From Capsicum annuum (taxonomy: Eukaryota > Streptophyta > Magnoliopsida > Solanales > Solanaceae), in contig NW_025892955.1 of NCBI RefSeq assembly GCF_002878395.1, forward strand, positions 87,727 to 151,726: DNA of 64,000 nucleotides, in the 5' to 3' direction. Below are positions 23,345 through 34,830 of this stretch, in pieces; position 1 is the first letter of the stretch, and each line of letters starts with the position of its first letter. The position numbers and the translations under genes were made by a program. A model generated the notes under the pieces. It ran no database searches. It was not told the DNA's origin and saw only the letters and a list, made by a program, of their open reading frames with translations.

Positions 23345-23700
23345 ATTCCCGTATGATGGTACGACCATCCTATACCAGTCGTACCCTACTCGTACTATAG
23401 GTCTCCTCTTGGATCCTAATACTGTCCAACATACTACCATCTAAGATAAACTATACCCAACCATACGACTAGTACCATGATGTCGTTCCCTAGGCAGAAT
23501 AGAATCACCTAGACTAAACTTAGGCCAACATACGATTGACACCCTACCATTCGTACTATAATATATGAATAGTATGTTACAGTTGTACCTTGGACAGAAA
23601 CAAACCAACCCATACCACCCAACACTAGACAATATATGACTGGGTCACCTTACCTATACCTTATCATACAACCAGTACCCCCTATCATATGATATCCAAA
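23345..23700. promoter_or_regulatory. Cassette of TCGTAC/ATACGA words in the solo LTR
   Basis: Words ggtacgaccatcc, accagtcgtaccc, ctcgtactatagg, catacgactagtacc, acatacgattgac, ttcgtactata and acaaccagtacc alternate in both orientations. The layout copies the actcatag and cgatcgcgg cassettes of other LTRs but with a different word. Probable U3; role inferred. Confidence 0.4.
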
Positions 23701-23754
23701 AGTTAAAACTCAAGTAATTTTCTAAGGATCAAAACCCCAGGGTGTTTCAGTTGG

Positions 23755-25330
23755 AGGATTCTACACCGTGTCACTAGGAAGGGCACCTGGCTATCTATGA
23801 GTCAAAGTGGTAGAGATTTTCCCATACTACTTCTCTAAGTGCTTGATAGCAGATGAACTTGACTAAACTGTTTGAGTCAATCCTGAAATATCATCCTTAA
23901 GTTCTTTAAGGCAAGTTTCTTCACTCACTTAACCCTTTATTAGTTTAGACAACATTTCTTCTATTCTTGATTTCATATCTCTTCTACCAGGTGGAATGTA
24001 TTTGTCTCCCTTCGCCTTATAATCATTTCTCCATCTCCAGCCACTGCCTCTATCTTTATCATCATAATAGTTCTAATCTTAGTTTCCTTGAACTTAGGCT
24101 CAAAAAACCACTAACTGATGATCCAAATACTTTGCCTTCTCCTCGAATTTAGACTCATAAACTCTAGAGGCTCCACCCTATACCCTTATTACATTAACCT
24201 TTATAGAATATATTATTGAAAAATATTTGGCCAACTCATCAATATCAGTCCTTAATAGTGAAATCTCCATAGTTATGGCATTCTCAGCCACTCTCTGCTC
24301 ACTAGAAACTTCAATGGTATAAGTTCTAAAACCTCTCTCAATCTCTCGAGTTTACCATTGTCGGTTAGTTAGCGATATCTAATCCATAATACTAGAAGTT
24401 ATTTCCCATTTCAATCTTATAAAGGCTAATCTAGAGATAGTGTATATTATAACTCTGGAACTGATGGTAAAGGCTCTATAAAATATCTCTAATGATCTTG
24501 ATCCTGAAATCCGATGGTTGGGCACCATGCTAAGCTTCTTCTTAAACCTGAACTATGCCACGTACATAGATTATGACTGTAGCTACCTACAATTATAAAT
24601 CTCATCCTTGAGCTGCAACACCCTAGATAAAGTAAAGAACCTATTCAAGAATTGACTACGTAATTCATTCCATATAGTGATAGATGCTCTTGGAAGTTCC
24701 CTCGTCCATAAACATGTTTCTCTAGTAAGCAAGAAGGGGAATAGCCTCAGCCTAAGCACCTCTTGATTAACCCCGAGAATGGTATACGGAGTATAGATCA
24801 TAGTAAAATTTACCAAACGCATGTTTGCATCATCTTTAGGAAACCCGAAAAACACACCCTTAAGGTATAAGAGCTGGATCATAGTACTATAGATGTTAAA
24901 CTTGACATCAGGGTGCAAGACAGAAGGAATAATGGCTCCAGTCTCTGCCAGCTCAATGTATCTCATATATTCTTCATCATTCTAATATGGCTTCAAATAC
25001 TGCTATACTGGGATCACTTGAGGATGACCACCTCTAACTCTATTCTAATTTCCACTGAGTGTTTCCCATCTATATATTTCTTGTCTCTACTTATCTTGCT
25101 CTGCCTCCCTAGATATCTGTTGAGCTTCTTCTATTGCCCCTCTTTTATTAGTGGCTTATCCTAGTAGCACCCCTGTGTCCTTATCAACAATATCCTAAAC
25201 TCCTTTGGGAGGAGGGGGAGGTACATTATCATAAACCCCTTTAAAAATGTTATATCTTTTCAATTTTGTCATCCTACTAGGTGTTTGTAGGATCCTATCT
25301 AGATTCGGATTCACTAGGAGGAAGGGATTG
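23755..25330 (-). pseudogene. gag of element A
   Basis: The best piece is a 127-codon frame at 24583-24966 with FNIYSTMIQLLYLKGVFFGF, PKDDANMRLVNFTMIYTPY, LRLRLFPFLLTRETCLWTRE and WNELRSQFLNRFFTLSRVLQ then LKDEIYN. This is the retrotransposon gag signature (tryptophan-rich core followed by (F/L)xxRFFPxSR). Flanking sequence reads as degenerate gag with stops. The gene begins about 0.1-0.2 kb inside the 5' LTR and is interrupted before protease by the solo LTR. Confidence 0.8.
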
Positions 25331-25435
25331 CCTCTACTCCGTGTGCTAGGAATACACTAGTGTATACCCATCTAAGAACAAAAACAAAAAGACTCATAAG
25401 CTGCAACAACCTTAATTAACAAATCAATACCATAG

Positions 25436-25453
25436 TCCCCGACAATAACTCCA
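25436..25453 (-). other. Primer-binding site of element A
   Basis: Minus strand TGGAGTTATTGTCGGGGA, five bases (AATTT side) from the LTR, matching TGGCGCCGTTGCCGGGGA except for transition-type changes and one other. Typical tRNA-Asp-like site of Athila elements. Confidence 0.75.
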
Positions 25454-26199
25454 AAATTTGATAACGCCCAAGATATATCTTCACTCTAATGATTATGTGG
25501 TCGCTGTCAAATATAGTAACCCAACAGGGTTGGGTTCAAATACCTAGGGAATACATGGAATCGTGGCTCTCAGTTGTTGAAATCAATAGGCAAAACTGGA
25601 AAAGTAAATGAGGGGATTTGAGTAGCAATATCAAACAAATGGCTATTATTAATTTTGGTTGTAATTATTCATAGGTGAACACTAGGATTGTGTTCCTCCT
25701 GGATTCTCAACTCCGTAGGCTTGTCATGCTTTGTTAAACCAACCCAATACCTTGCATGAAGAGTCTGATAAGCTATATACCATTAACCATCTTTTGGACT
25801 ACCTAACAGATTTCACCATTTACCTTTTCAGTTTTAGGATGTCGCCTTACTAACCCTTATCCTAGATCCCAATTAAATATTACTATTTGAGTCTCTAGTT
25901 AATAGATGATAGATAACCATCCTACTTAGATAATACCTAGTAGTGTGGATCTACAGTTAAAATTCAAATTACTATTGTAGTTATATTTTCCTAGTACTAA
26001 TCCTCCTTTAGAGTAAGCAACAATAATCTAGGTAGGATCCTAACATTTGTAACCGCTAAGATAACTATTAAAGTGAAGATAATACAATGTATCAACCGAA
26101 ATTAATACAAGAGAATTCCAAGACAAAAATCTAATCTCAAAATTAAAATATGTTTGTAAGTACCAAGAGGGTGCAAATTTTACTTAAAAGAACATAAGG

Positions 26200-26210
26200 G
26201 GTATTTATAG
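26200..26210 (-). promoter_or_regulatory. Predicted TATA box of element A's LTR promoter
   Basis: CTATAAATACC on the minus strand, conserved in the other LTR at 18466-18476. Confidence 0.5.
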
Positions 26211-26269
26211 TACATGAGGAAACCCTACATCAAGGCCTGAATGAAAAAGGACAAAAAAGGGCTGATGAT

Positions 26270-26660
26270 TACTTATTTGTGTCCATATGTGGCCTGGCCT
26301 TGGGCACATGTGCCTCATGAGGCCTGAGGCTGGGCACATGTAGACACCTATAAGTCCCATAAAAAATTCTTGCAGCTTTTGCTGTCTGGATTTTGGTCTT
26401 CTGGCACATACCTTACCCGCATGCGGTCTATATGTGCTACATGCAGTCCACATGTTAACATAGCTAAGTGCTAGAAATTCATTTTCATCTTTTTCACCCT
26501 ATGGACCTTCACTTCCGGTACTTACCTTAGTCTCAGACAGACCACATATGTTATATGTGATCCACAAGTAGTCATAGGTAAGTGCCAAGCCTTCCAATAC
26601 ATAGAATCAAGCTTCCAATCTTTAAATTTCAACATATGTTTTGGTCACGTACAACTGGTA
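26270..26660 (-). promoter_or_regulatory. Cassette of CACATGTGG/CATGCGG words upstream of the LTR TATA box
   Basis: Words catatgtggcc, ggcacatgtgcc, gggcacatgta, gcacatacc, ccgcatgcggtc, tatgtgctacatgcagtcc, cacatgtt, ccacatatg and tatgtgatcc recur. Many are palindromic (GCACATGTGC, CCGCATGCGG). On the minus strand the cassette ends about 60 bases upstream of the predicted TATA box, so it is in U3. Confidence 0.45.
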
Positions 26661-26858
26661 AGTGCTAAAAACACCCACACAGGATCAAGAAAGCAGCCAA
26701 AAACTGTATTTATGATATTTTTTCATGAAATTAGCATCCAAAACCTAGTTTTCTACAACACATACTCAAAACACATCATATCTAACAAAACAACCTAATA
26801 AACTTTCATATTTTCCTCGTTTTAAGAGTCCAAAGTTCTATATTTCTATAGAACATCA

Positions 26859-26863
26859 ACCAA
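26859..26863. repeat. Target-site duplication ACCAA, right copy (element A)
   Basis: Matches 9659-9663; the outer integrase continues directly after it. Confidence 0.85.
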
Positions 26864-27640
26864 TCAGTCCTGTTGGCATTCACCCTTTGCCAATATGGAC
26901 TTGATCTCACGATTGGAGACCTCAACATGCCTATTTTTTTGTGAATGGTAAGGTACTTCCACCTTATGTTCACACCATAATTTTTAAGTTGGGCCTTATA
27001 CGGATGATTATAGAAGTGAGACCCACCATTACTAATAATAACATATGGAGTGCCAAACGTAGAAAAAAATATTCTTCTTTATATATATAGTGATACTTCC
27101 TCCCTCGTTGATGGGAAGCGCAAAAACCTCTAGCCATTTAGAAACATAGTCAACCGCCACCAGAATATACTTCATCCATAGGAGCTCACAAATGAACCCA
27201 TAAAATTAATTCCCCAAATATCAAATAATTCTAACTACAATATAGATGTCATGGGGATTTCATAGTTCTAGGAAATCTTACCTTGCCACTGACACTGATC
27301 ACAGGCTTGAGCAAAATCATGAGTATCCTTGTAGATAGTTGGCCATAATACGCACACTGTAAAATTTTGTGTGTTATGCGGGTACAACCATGACGACGTC
27401 CCAACTGGTGATAAATGAGAAGACCAAAAAATACTTATCATCTCCACCTTAGAAATACATCTCCTAATAACTACCTCAACTTAAATCCAAAAAAGATAAG
27501 GTTCATCTTAGAAAAATTTCCTCACCTCATGCATGAACCGCTTATGTTGTAGGAATGAAAAATCTTTTGAATAAGATCACTTACCAAAAAGTTGGACAAA
27601 TAAGTGAACCAAGGACTAAGTCTTGAGATGCTGCCAAGAC
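26864..27640 (-). pseudogene. Integrase N-terminal and catalytic part of the outer element
   Basis: Read on the minus strand, degenerate but clear: a zinc-finger end with a WPTIYKDTHDFAQACDQCQW-like segment, a LFDIWGINFMG segment with the first catalytic aspartate, a YVIISNGGSHFYN segment where the second aspartate of the usual ISDGGSHF is asparagine, and HVEVSNREIK with the catalytic glutamate. The frame then reaches the ACCAA target and resumes at 9663 as DWSQKL. Numerous stops and shifts. The D-to-N change alone would inactivate the enzyme. Confidence 0.8.
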
Positions 27641-29400
27641 TCGCTCACCTGGAAAAGTATCATCTATATCAAGCTCATACCTTAATTTCTACATTTCCTC
27701 CTCCTTGAGGCGAGAAGTAATCCGCAACCTGGTTTTTAGTGCCTTTTTAATCTTTCACCTTAAAGTCAAATTTTTGTAACAAGAGAACCGAATGTATCAA
27801 CCTCGATTTTGCATATTTCTTCAACATAAGGTACCTCAATACTACATGATCGGTGTGAAATATGACTTTGGTCCCTATCAAATAGAATTGGAATTTTTCA
27901 AAAGCAAAAACCACCGCAAGTAACTCCTGCTTAGTGACTGTATAGTTTTTCTACATGGGGTTTAATTCTTTTCTGGCATAGTAGATGGTGTGAAGAATCT
28001 TCTCGCATAATTGGCCTAGGATAGCTCCTAAGGCCATACCACTAGTATCGCACATCACCTCAAAAGGCAAGGACAAATCTGCAGACACGATAATAGGGGT
28101 CGAGCTCAGCCACTCCATAAGGCACTCAAATTTCTTGAGATATGCATCATCAAACACAAACCTCACCTTCTTCTCTAAAAGCTTGCATAATGGATTACCA
28201 ATTTTTGAGAAGTCCTCAATGAATCTCCTATAAAGCCTAACCTAACCTAAGAAACTTTTGATACCCTTGACTAAAATTGGAGGAGGTAATTTTTTAATCA
28301 CCTCTATATTTTCCCTATCAACCTCAATAACCCTTTTTGAAATTTTGTATTGAGAGCAATCATTTCTTTCACCATAAAGTGGCACTTTTCCAAATTCAAA
28401 ATTTGGTTGCACTCTTAACGTCTCTGATGTGCATTGGTCAAATGGGCCAAATAATCATCAAAAGAATCCCCAACCACCAAAACGTCATCCACAAAGACCT
28501 CAATAGTGTCCTTCACCATATTAGAAAATATCGACATCATACATCGTTGAAAGGTGGATGGAGCATTGCACAATTTGATCTGCATCTTCTTGAATGCAAA
28601 AGTACCATAAGGTCAAATAATGGTAGTCTTATCTTGGTCTTCGAAGGAAATTAAAATCTTAATGTACCCTAAATAACCTCAAGAAAATAGTACCAAACCC
28701 TGCCTACAAGTCTGTCTAGCATCCGATCCATAAACAACATAGAAAAATAGTCCTTTTGAGCCTAAGTGTTCAACTTTCGGTAATCCTTTTATACTCTCCA
28801 TCTAGTAATCGGTCTCATAGGATCTAACCCATTCTGCTCATTTGGGACCACAGTGATCCTAGCCTTCTTAAGTATAGATTGAATTGGTCTGACCTATTTG
28901 TTGTCCATAATGAGGTAAACCACGCTTGTATTTAACAAATTTATGATCTCTTTATTTACCATCTCTTGGATAGGTGGATTCAAATAATGTTGGTTCTCAA
29001 TGCTAGGAACACAATCTGGTTCAAGCTGAATTTTATGAGTACAAATCCCTAGTGGAATCCCTATAATATATGCAATAGTCCATTCGATGGCCCTCTTAAA
29101 TTTTACTAAGACTGAAGTCAATGTCTCAACTATGAATCCAGTAAATCAACAGCAATAATGATAAGCAAGGTATTATCGGCCCCTAAAATGCATATTACCA
29201 GTGAGATGGGAAGGCCTTCAATTCTAAGACCGGTAGCTCCTCAATAGATGGTTGAGATAGTGAGGCAGCTCTACTCTTCAAGTTAAGATCCAACTTCTTT
29301 GGACCATAAAAATAAGAACCTCTACCATATAATGCGGTCACCATCTCATCATATTCATCGATACCATCACTATCGAAGTTCATAATAACCACCTCTGGTG
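27641..29400 (-). pseudogene. RT and RNase H of the outer element
   Basis: RNase H start: FVFDDAYLKKFECLMEWLSS and LSLPFEVMCDTSGMALGAIL at 27951-28166, with an HTIYYARKELNPM end. RT: the catalytic EVFVDDVLVVGDSF segment near 28465-28500, with the two aspartates encoded at 28484-28495 (FVDD in place of the more usual FMDD). N-terminal linker FKRAIEWTIAYIIGIPLGIC at 28894-29121, and the acidic pre-RT segment (FDSDGIDEYDEMVTALYG) at 29195-29392. Same order as in element A but clearly diverged from it, so the two are separate lineages or old relatives. Confidence 0.88.
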
Positions 29401-29419
29401 CCTCAATCCTAAGTTTGTC

Positions 29420-29940
29420 CTTAATAAGGATAGCAATGCATCATTATTAATAGTGTCTATCACAAACACCACCCGCATATCCTTTGGTTTCCACATCAAC
29501 TAACACATATTAGAAGTAACCTATTTATCATTAAGTCTTAACTTCATCTTCCCCATAGCTATATCAACCAATGCCCTACCTGTAGCTAGAAAGGGCCTTC
29601 CCAAGATAATAAGGACTTTAAAATCCACCTCACAGTCAAGGATCACAAAATTAGTTGTAAATATAAAGGACGCCATCTTTACCAACACATCACACAATAT
29701 ACTAATCGGTTTCTTCAAAGTGCGGTCAGCCATCAATAACCTTATAGACATTAGTTTGGGTACCCCCCAACCTCAACTGCTAGTAAACCACTAACGATAT
29801 TAAATTAATACTATCTCCCAAATTACATATATCTTTAGAGAAGTTGAAGGACCCAATAGTACATGGAATATTAAAGGCTCTGGTATCCTTCTTGTTCTCT
29901 ACTAAAGATCAAGAAGCAAGAGCACTATAATGGTGCATAT
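29420..29940 (-). pseudogene. Protease region of the outer element
   Basis: A 76-codon frame at 29521-29751 carries SIRLLMADRTLKKPISILCD, FTTNFVILDCEVDFKVLIIL and GRPFLATGRALVDIAMGK. Upstream, degenerate sequence gives IPCTIGSFNFSKDI and N-M-H-H-Y-S-A before the break at 29940. On the other side of the insertion, from 34831, the frame ends with MKDLVTKKW then VD, as expected for the linker before protease. Confidence 0.85.
29936..29940. repeat. Probable target-site duplication CATAT, left copy
   Basis: CATAT here and at 34826-34830 flank the insertion. The right copy overlaps the last two bases (CA) of the inserted LTR, so the exact end is ambiguous by two bases. Confidence 0.55.
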
Positions 29941-31287
29941 TGTCATATCACGACCCAATTTCCTTAGGTCATGATGGTGCCTACTATAACCCACTAGTAG
30001 GCAAGCCAAATCGTAGTCTAGAAAGGCTAGTAATGGACTACTCAATAATATAAGGAAAAGAATGTGAAATATATGAAATAAAGATCAATACATTGAAGAA
30101 TCCCAAAACCTGGTGGTATTAGTACAAGAGCTTCTAATAAAAAATGAGTACAAAAGTGAAATATCAAGAGAAATACACTGATACAACTTAAAGACTAGTC
30201 TAATACATAAGAGAGAGATAAGTAATAGTTTAAACGTCAGGAGCTCACTCTAAGTCTCTAAACCAGGCATGCTGTACATGATTCACACATCAGTGGTGAT
30301 AACTCGTACTATGATCTACAAGTTGCAGAAGTGTAGTATGAGTACCAAACAAATGGTACTCAGTAGGCTACTACCAACTGAGCTCCAAAGATGAAGTAGA
30401 TATATAAAGCATATAAACAAAATGAAAACTACACCCAAGAGTCCAGAAATCATATGACACATCAATAAGATAATAAAGAACAACTATCTTGTTCATGTCC
30501 AAGAGTCTAACATAATAAAACTAAGAAAGTATTAGGGTGAACTATCTTATTCCATCTACATTCAATATATGTCAATTTTATACCATACATCCCATGTCAA
30601 TATACGAATAAAGAGCAAAAAAAAGATATGTAGTAATATTCAAGGTGAAGAAAAGATTATACAATATGAACAATGAAGGAAGGGATATACAATAGTATCA
30701 TAGCTTTATATAGCTAGATATATATATAGGTATATATATACATATAAACACAAGGTAATCTCAAATCACAACCTATATCATCCTGTTCTCATTTTAAGAC
30801 CTCATTACAATACTATAAGGATTTGAGTACTATCATACTTATGGATTCTAATCCACATGGATAGACATGTAATAATCGTGCATAATAATGTAATCATAAG
30901 ATAGAAGAGGCCAAACACATACCTCAAATCTCGATATTGGGTCAATGAACAATCATTCATAAGCTAGCCATAATAATGATCATAACAATGATAACAACAA
31001 TATCAATAAGAGCATAAATAACCGGCTACTTCAGACAACAAATACCTAGCTAAGCCTATGCGTACCCCCACCATCCCAGGCTCAAAAAGTTCAATTAATA
31101 TGCAATAACACAATACATATCCTTCACCCATATCCATGAAACCATCCCATACTAGCTGAAAAATATAGGTGCATACTGGTGATAGGCGATGCACATGCAA
31201 GAATGAATGCAAAGTATACTATCAATATCACAACTCATCATAACTTCCCTCATCAGGACCATCATCATTGTATTCAACCTTTATCCT

Positions 31288-31630
31288 TGTCGGGTATCAA
31301 TATCATCTCAATAGTATTCTCCAAACTTGAATCGGGTATCAATATCATCACAATATCCTCTAGCCTTGTCGGGTAATAATATCATCTTAATAGTATTCTC
31401 TGGACTTGAATCGGGTATCAATATCATTATCACATCCTACGGTCTTGTTAGATATCAATATCATCTCAATAGTATCCTCCAAACTCAAATCGGGTTTCAA
31501 TATCATCTCAATAGTATGCTCCAGACTCGAACCGGGTATCAATATCATCATAATATCCTTCAGCCTTGCAAGGTATCAATATGTCATCACAATATCCTTC
31601 GACCTTGTCGGGTATCAATATATCATCATA
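31288..31630. repeat. Minisatellite, about eight to nine units of roughly 38-42 bp
   Basis: Units centre on cgggtatcaatatcatc followed by tcaatagtattctcca or acaatatcctt. Some units have lost a few bases. The frames that open through it (for example at 31327-31659) are repeats of this unit, not genes. Confidence 0.85.
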
Positions 31631-32719
31631 ACTATCAACACATAAATACAAGTATATAATAGGTGCACAGATGCAAGACGATATACTCATAGCCATAAAG
31701 ATATATATTTTGTCAATACATCCCAACTACTCATTATTAGTTAACCAACACTCCTTATAATAGAATCAATAGTTCACTAATCATCATATAACCTCTAGTT
31801 ATTTAGCCAAAATATTATCCTTAGTCATGGGATAGCAGCTAACCACTATTGATTAAATAGCCAACATCTAACATCTACTCAAGGTTCATCTCTAGACCAA
31901 AACCTTCATTTATCCACCATTCATTATTATCAATTATTCATACTATATTCGTTAATCATTAATAGTCCACAGTTTACCATTTATCATATAACTATTCTTT
32001 ATTAACTAAAATCCTTTATTAACTAACCATCATTTACCAACTAATCCTTGTTTATCAACTATTCAATATCATTACTATCCATGTATCAATCATCGCTAGT
32101 TTTCGTATCTTAACTAAGCAAGGTTCATTAACTAGTACATTAGATTTCTAACCATCAAGTATTATAGCTACCTAAAAGACATCTAGCTACCACTTAGCTT
32201 AACCCTTAATTAGGAAGAATAGTCATAAGATTGTATTTTAAATAGAATCACACTGATTACCGATATAATAATCTTAAATGTACCAAATCTATACATACCA
32301 TCACCAGTATTCAATCAGTGGAATAATAAGCATCATATCGTATCTTCCTCCATCCAATACTGTACAGATGTGTATACAAACATATACATATTCATATTCA
32401 TATTCATATGCTATAATCACATCATTTATAATGACAAACACTTTTCAGATATTCAATCAATGTCATAATGCGGCCCTTGTCCCATTAATTTATCTGAAAT
32501 AATCTCAACATCATAATCACAGCCTTAGGCCCATATTCATATTCGGAACTCATATCAATAATCATATTTATAAGACAATAACATATCTCTAATTATCTCA
32601 CATATTAGAGGTATCTTGCATATAGAAGGCATAATATCAATAAGCATGTAATCATTTCTAGGATATCTTATATCAATAGTTCATGCATCATGACTATGAG
32701 GAATATCACTTCTTTAGGC

Positions 32720-32890
32720 CAATTTATATATATATAAGAGGAACATCATCTCTATAGGTCCAACAACCATGAATAAAGAAAATATCAACTCTATAGGCCA
32801 ATCATCAAGTCCAAGTGGAAATAGAATCTCTATAGGCCAATCGTCAAGTCTAAGAGAAAATTGCATCTCTATAGGCCACATAACATATCT
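32720..32890. repeat. Minisatellite of about 46-bp units with TCTATAGGCCA cores
   Basis: Four units share atctctataggcca followed by catca/cgtcaagtc-taag. Confidence 0.75.
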
Positions 32891-34065
32891 AGAAGGAATA
32901 TCATTTCTAAATGCCCAATATCATTTCCACAAGGATTATCATAGATATAACTCAAAATCCACAATACGGGAACATCAATACAAGTTACCAAGTTATGAAG
33001 TAATCTTATTCTAAGGTTTACTAACCTCATCTATGTCTAACATCCACAACTAAGTTCACAAAGATTAACATAAGCTTAGGCCTAAGTGGGTCGAATGATC
33101 CCACTTCTAATCCACAATTTCCATAATTAGGCATTCTATGCCACAAACTAGTCTAAGGTTTCTAGTTCATCTTTTAGATGTCAAGTAAGTCATATTCAAG
33201 CCTAATATAGCAACTTCAACTAGAAATAAGGGTACTCAAGTTAATTCTACCCAACATATGGTTTCAAGACTACAATACTAGCCCAATAAGGCTAAATATA
33301 CAAATCATGCTTCAAAAGCTAAAATCATATTCTAAACATAGCATTATATCATATCCATTCTATAAAAAATCTAAACTAAAAAGGGTAGGCAATAGGATTC
33401 AAAAGGGGTATAAACATGCCATTTTATGGGTCCAAAACCCTCATCTAATCCCCAAACATGAACAATCAAGGCCAAGTTATCCTATACATAATCGAGCCTA
33501 ACATTTATATTCATAAGCAATATATATCACACATCGTCTATAACGAAAAGTAGACTGAAGCCTACCTCAAGTCCAAATAACAAAACCTCACTTCATGCAC
33601 CACATGCTCATCTTCACTTTACATTCCTCAAAATACCATCACACTATCAAAACTATAATTTACTCATCAATACGAGTCTAATGATAACCATATTGCACTA
33701 TTATGTTACGGTTCCAAAAATGACACCAAAACCTCAGGTGGGTCCCACATACGAAAAATGAGTTTTCGAGACCAACCCAATGTTCATACATAAACATGGA
33801 ATCATAACCCTCAAGAAATAGGTAAAAATTAAGCATACTTTGGGCTAATATCAAGCCCTAAGCTAAATTGGGGTTTTAGGTCTAAACTAGGAAATTCAAG
33901 CATGAATTCAAGGAATTCTTACCTTAAATTAAAAGGTAATCATGATACAAGATGATAATTAGGCTCCCAAGTCACCCCTTATGACCAATTTTTAGTTGTT
34001 ATACTCATTTTGGGGTTCCTAGGTCTAAATAATGAAGGGGAAATGTCCCAAATGCGTCTTGGGAC

Positions 34066-34170
34066 CTTTATATAGCCCCTACAGGTTCTCAGGTTCTACT
34101 TTTGCAGTCACGATCGTGCTCCCATGATTGCACACTTTTGGCCGCGATCGCGGTTGCACCAGATGACAGC
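34066..34170 (-). promoter_or_regulatory. Predicted TATA box and upstream CGATCGCGG cassette of the 4.9-kb LTR
   Basis: CTATATAAAG on the minus strand at 34066-34075. About 30-95 bases upstream are gcagtcacgatcgtgctcc, catgattgcac and ccgcgatcgcggttgcacc, the same vocabulary as in the nested element's LTRs. Confidence 0.45.
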
Positions 34171-34830
34171 AAACTAAAACATAAGTTTTTGACCCTCCGA
34201 ACTCATTCAAAATCTAAATAACATAATCCAATAGTGAATTTTGTATGTAAAACACATTTCAAATCCAATGAAATCATCAAAACTTTCATAGGATATCATT
34301 TAGGCAAAAGGTGGGGCCCATACCTATATTTTTATTATATTTTATAAAATTCGCTCAATAGTCCAAAATAAGTTCAGGAGCCTTGGGAACTGAACCAAGT
34401 GACTCCCTAGCCTAAATTCGACATTCCAGACATGATAGAGAAGTCGTATTTTCTATCCAAGGTTGTTTTAACCAAATATTGGTCCCACACCCATTTTTTC
34501 CAATTTTTAACTTTTTGACCAATCGGTCAAAATAAGCTTGGGTGCATTAGGACCGAACAAAAGATCTACCTAGACTAAGATAGATATTCTGGATCTACTA
34601 GCGTAGTCAAAATTTGCATCCAAGATTGTTTCAACAAAGTTTTCACCTAGTTGCAATTTGGAACCAGTGAAAACTTCTAAACAGGAATTGACCCTAAAAA
34701 ATAAATGAACTACCCGGTAACCAAACTGTCGGTCCCAGCAAGTTGTAAATGACTTGGAGAAGCTATAGATAAGCTCAAATGGTGAAGATAAGCATAAATA
34801 TCAAAAATAACCTGAAGGGTCATTACATAT

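Larger units (their letters stand above)
21322..23749 (-). mobile_element. Solo LTR, 2428 bp, inserted between gag and protease of element A
   Basis: Begins TGACACGACCC and ends GGGTGTTTCA, with GTTGG duplications at 21317-21321 and 23750-23754. No internal repeat of its own ends, no primer site and no gene are visible, so it is a single LTR left by recombination. By comparison with 3750-3760 it is in minus orientation (LTR start TGAAACACCCT). It holds a TA microsatellite (21601-21644), repeated ggggattccc-gtacc phrases (22265-22700) and a cassette of CGTAC/ATACGA words (23345-23700). Confidence 0.85.
9664..26858 (-). mobile_element. Athila-type Ty3/gypsy element A, inserted in the outer element's integrase
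   Basis: A 17.2-kb interval bounded by LTRs that start TCATAAC/TGATAAC and end CATCA, and by ACCAA duplications. Minus-strand order from right to left is: 5' LTR 25459-26858, primer-binding site 25436-25453, gag, protease, RT, RNase H, integrase zinc finger, and a truncated 3' LTR. About 10.3 kb of the interval is younger DNA: the nested LTR element at 10054-17921 and the solo LTR at 21322-23749. The original is thus about 6.9 kb. A deletion near 18504 removed the rest of integrase, the polypurine tract and the U3 part of the 3' LTR. Every gene is broken. Confidence 0.85.
25459..26858 (-). repeat. 5' LTR of element A (1400 bp)
   Basis: Starts TGATAACGCCC and ends GAACATCA, followed by the ACCAA duplication. 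A TATA box on the minus strand (CTATAAATACC, 26200-26210) sits downstream of a word cassette (26270-26660). The nested element's insertion site is uninterrupted here (gccttactaaccc near 25854). Confidence 0.85.
29941..34827 (-). mobile_element. 4.9-kb LTR-like insertion (TGTAATGACCC...TGACA family) in the outer element
   Basis: On the minus strand it starts TGTAATGACCC (34827) and ends near GGGTCGTGATATGACA (29941). It splits the outer element's gag-protease linker. I find no second copy of its ends inside, no primer site and no enzyme gene, so it looks like an exceptionally long solo LTR. A TATA box is predicted at 34066-34075. It contains two minisatellites (31288-31630, 32720-32890). The first 1.2 kb is homologous to 2600-3760 in opposite orientation. 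Confidence 0.65.

Noticed and set aside
31327..31659. 110-codon frame with repeated SGINII units
   Set aside because: It is the minisatellite read in one of three open frames; the neighbouring frames are open as well.
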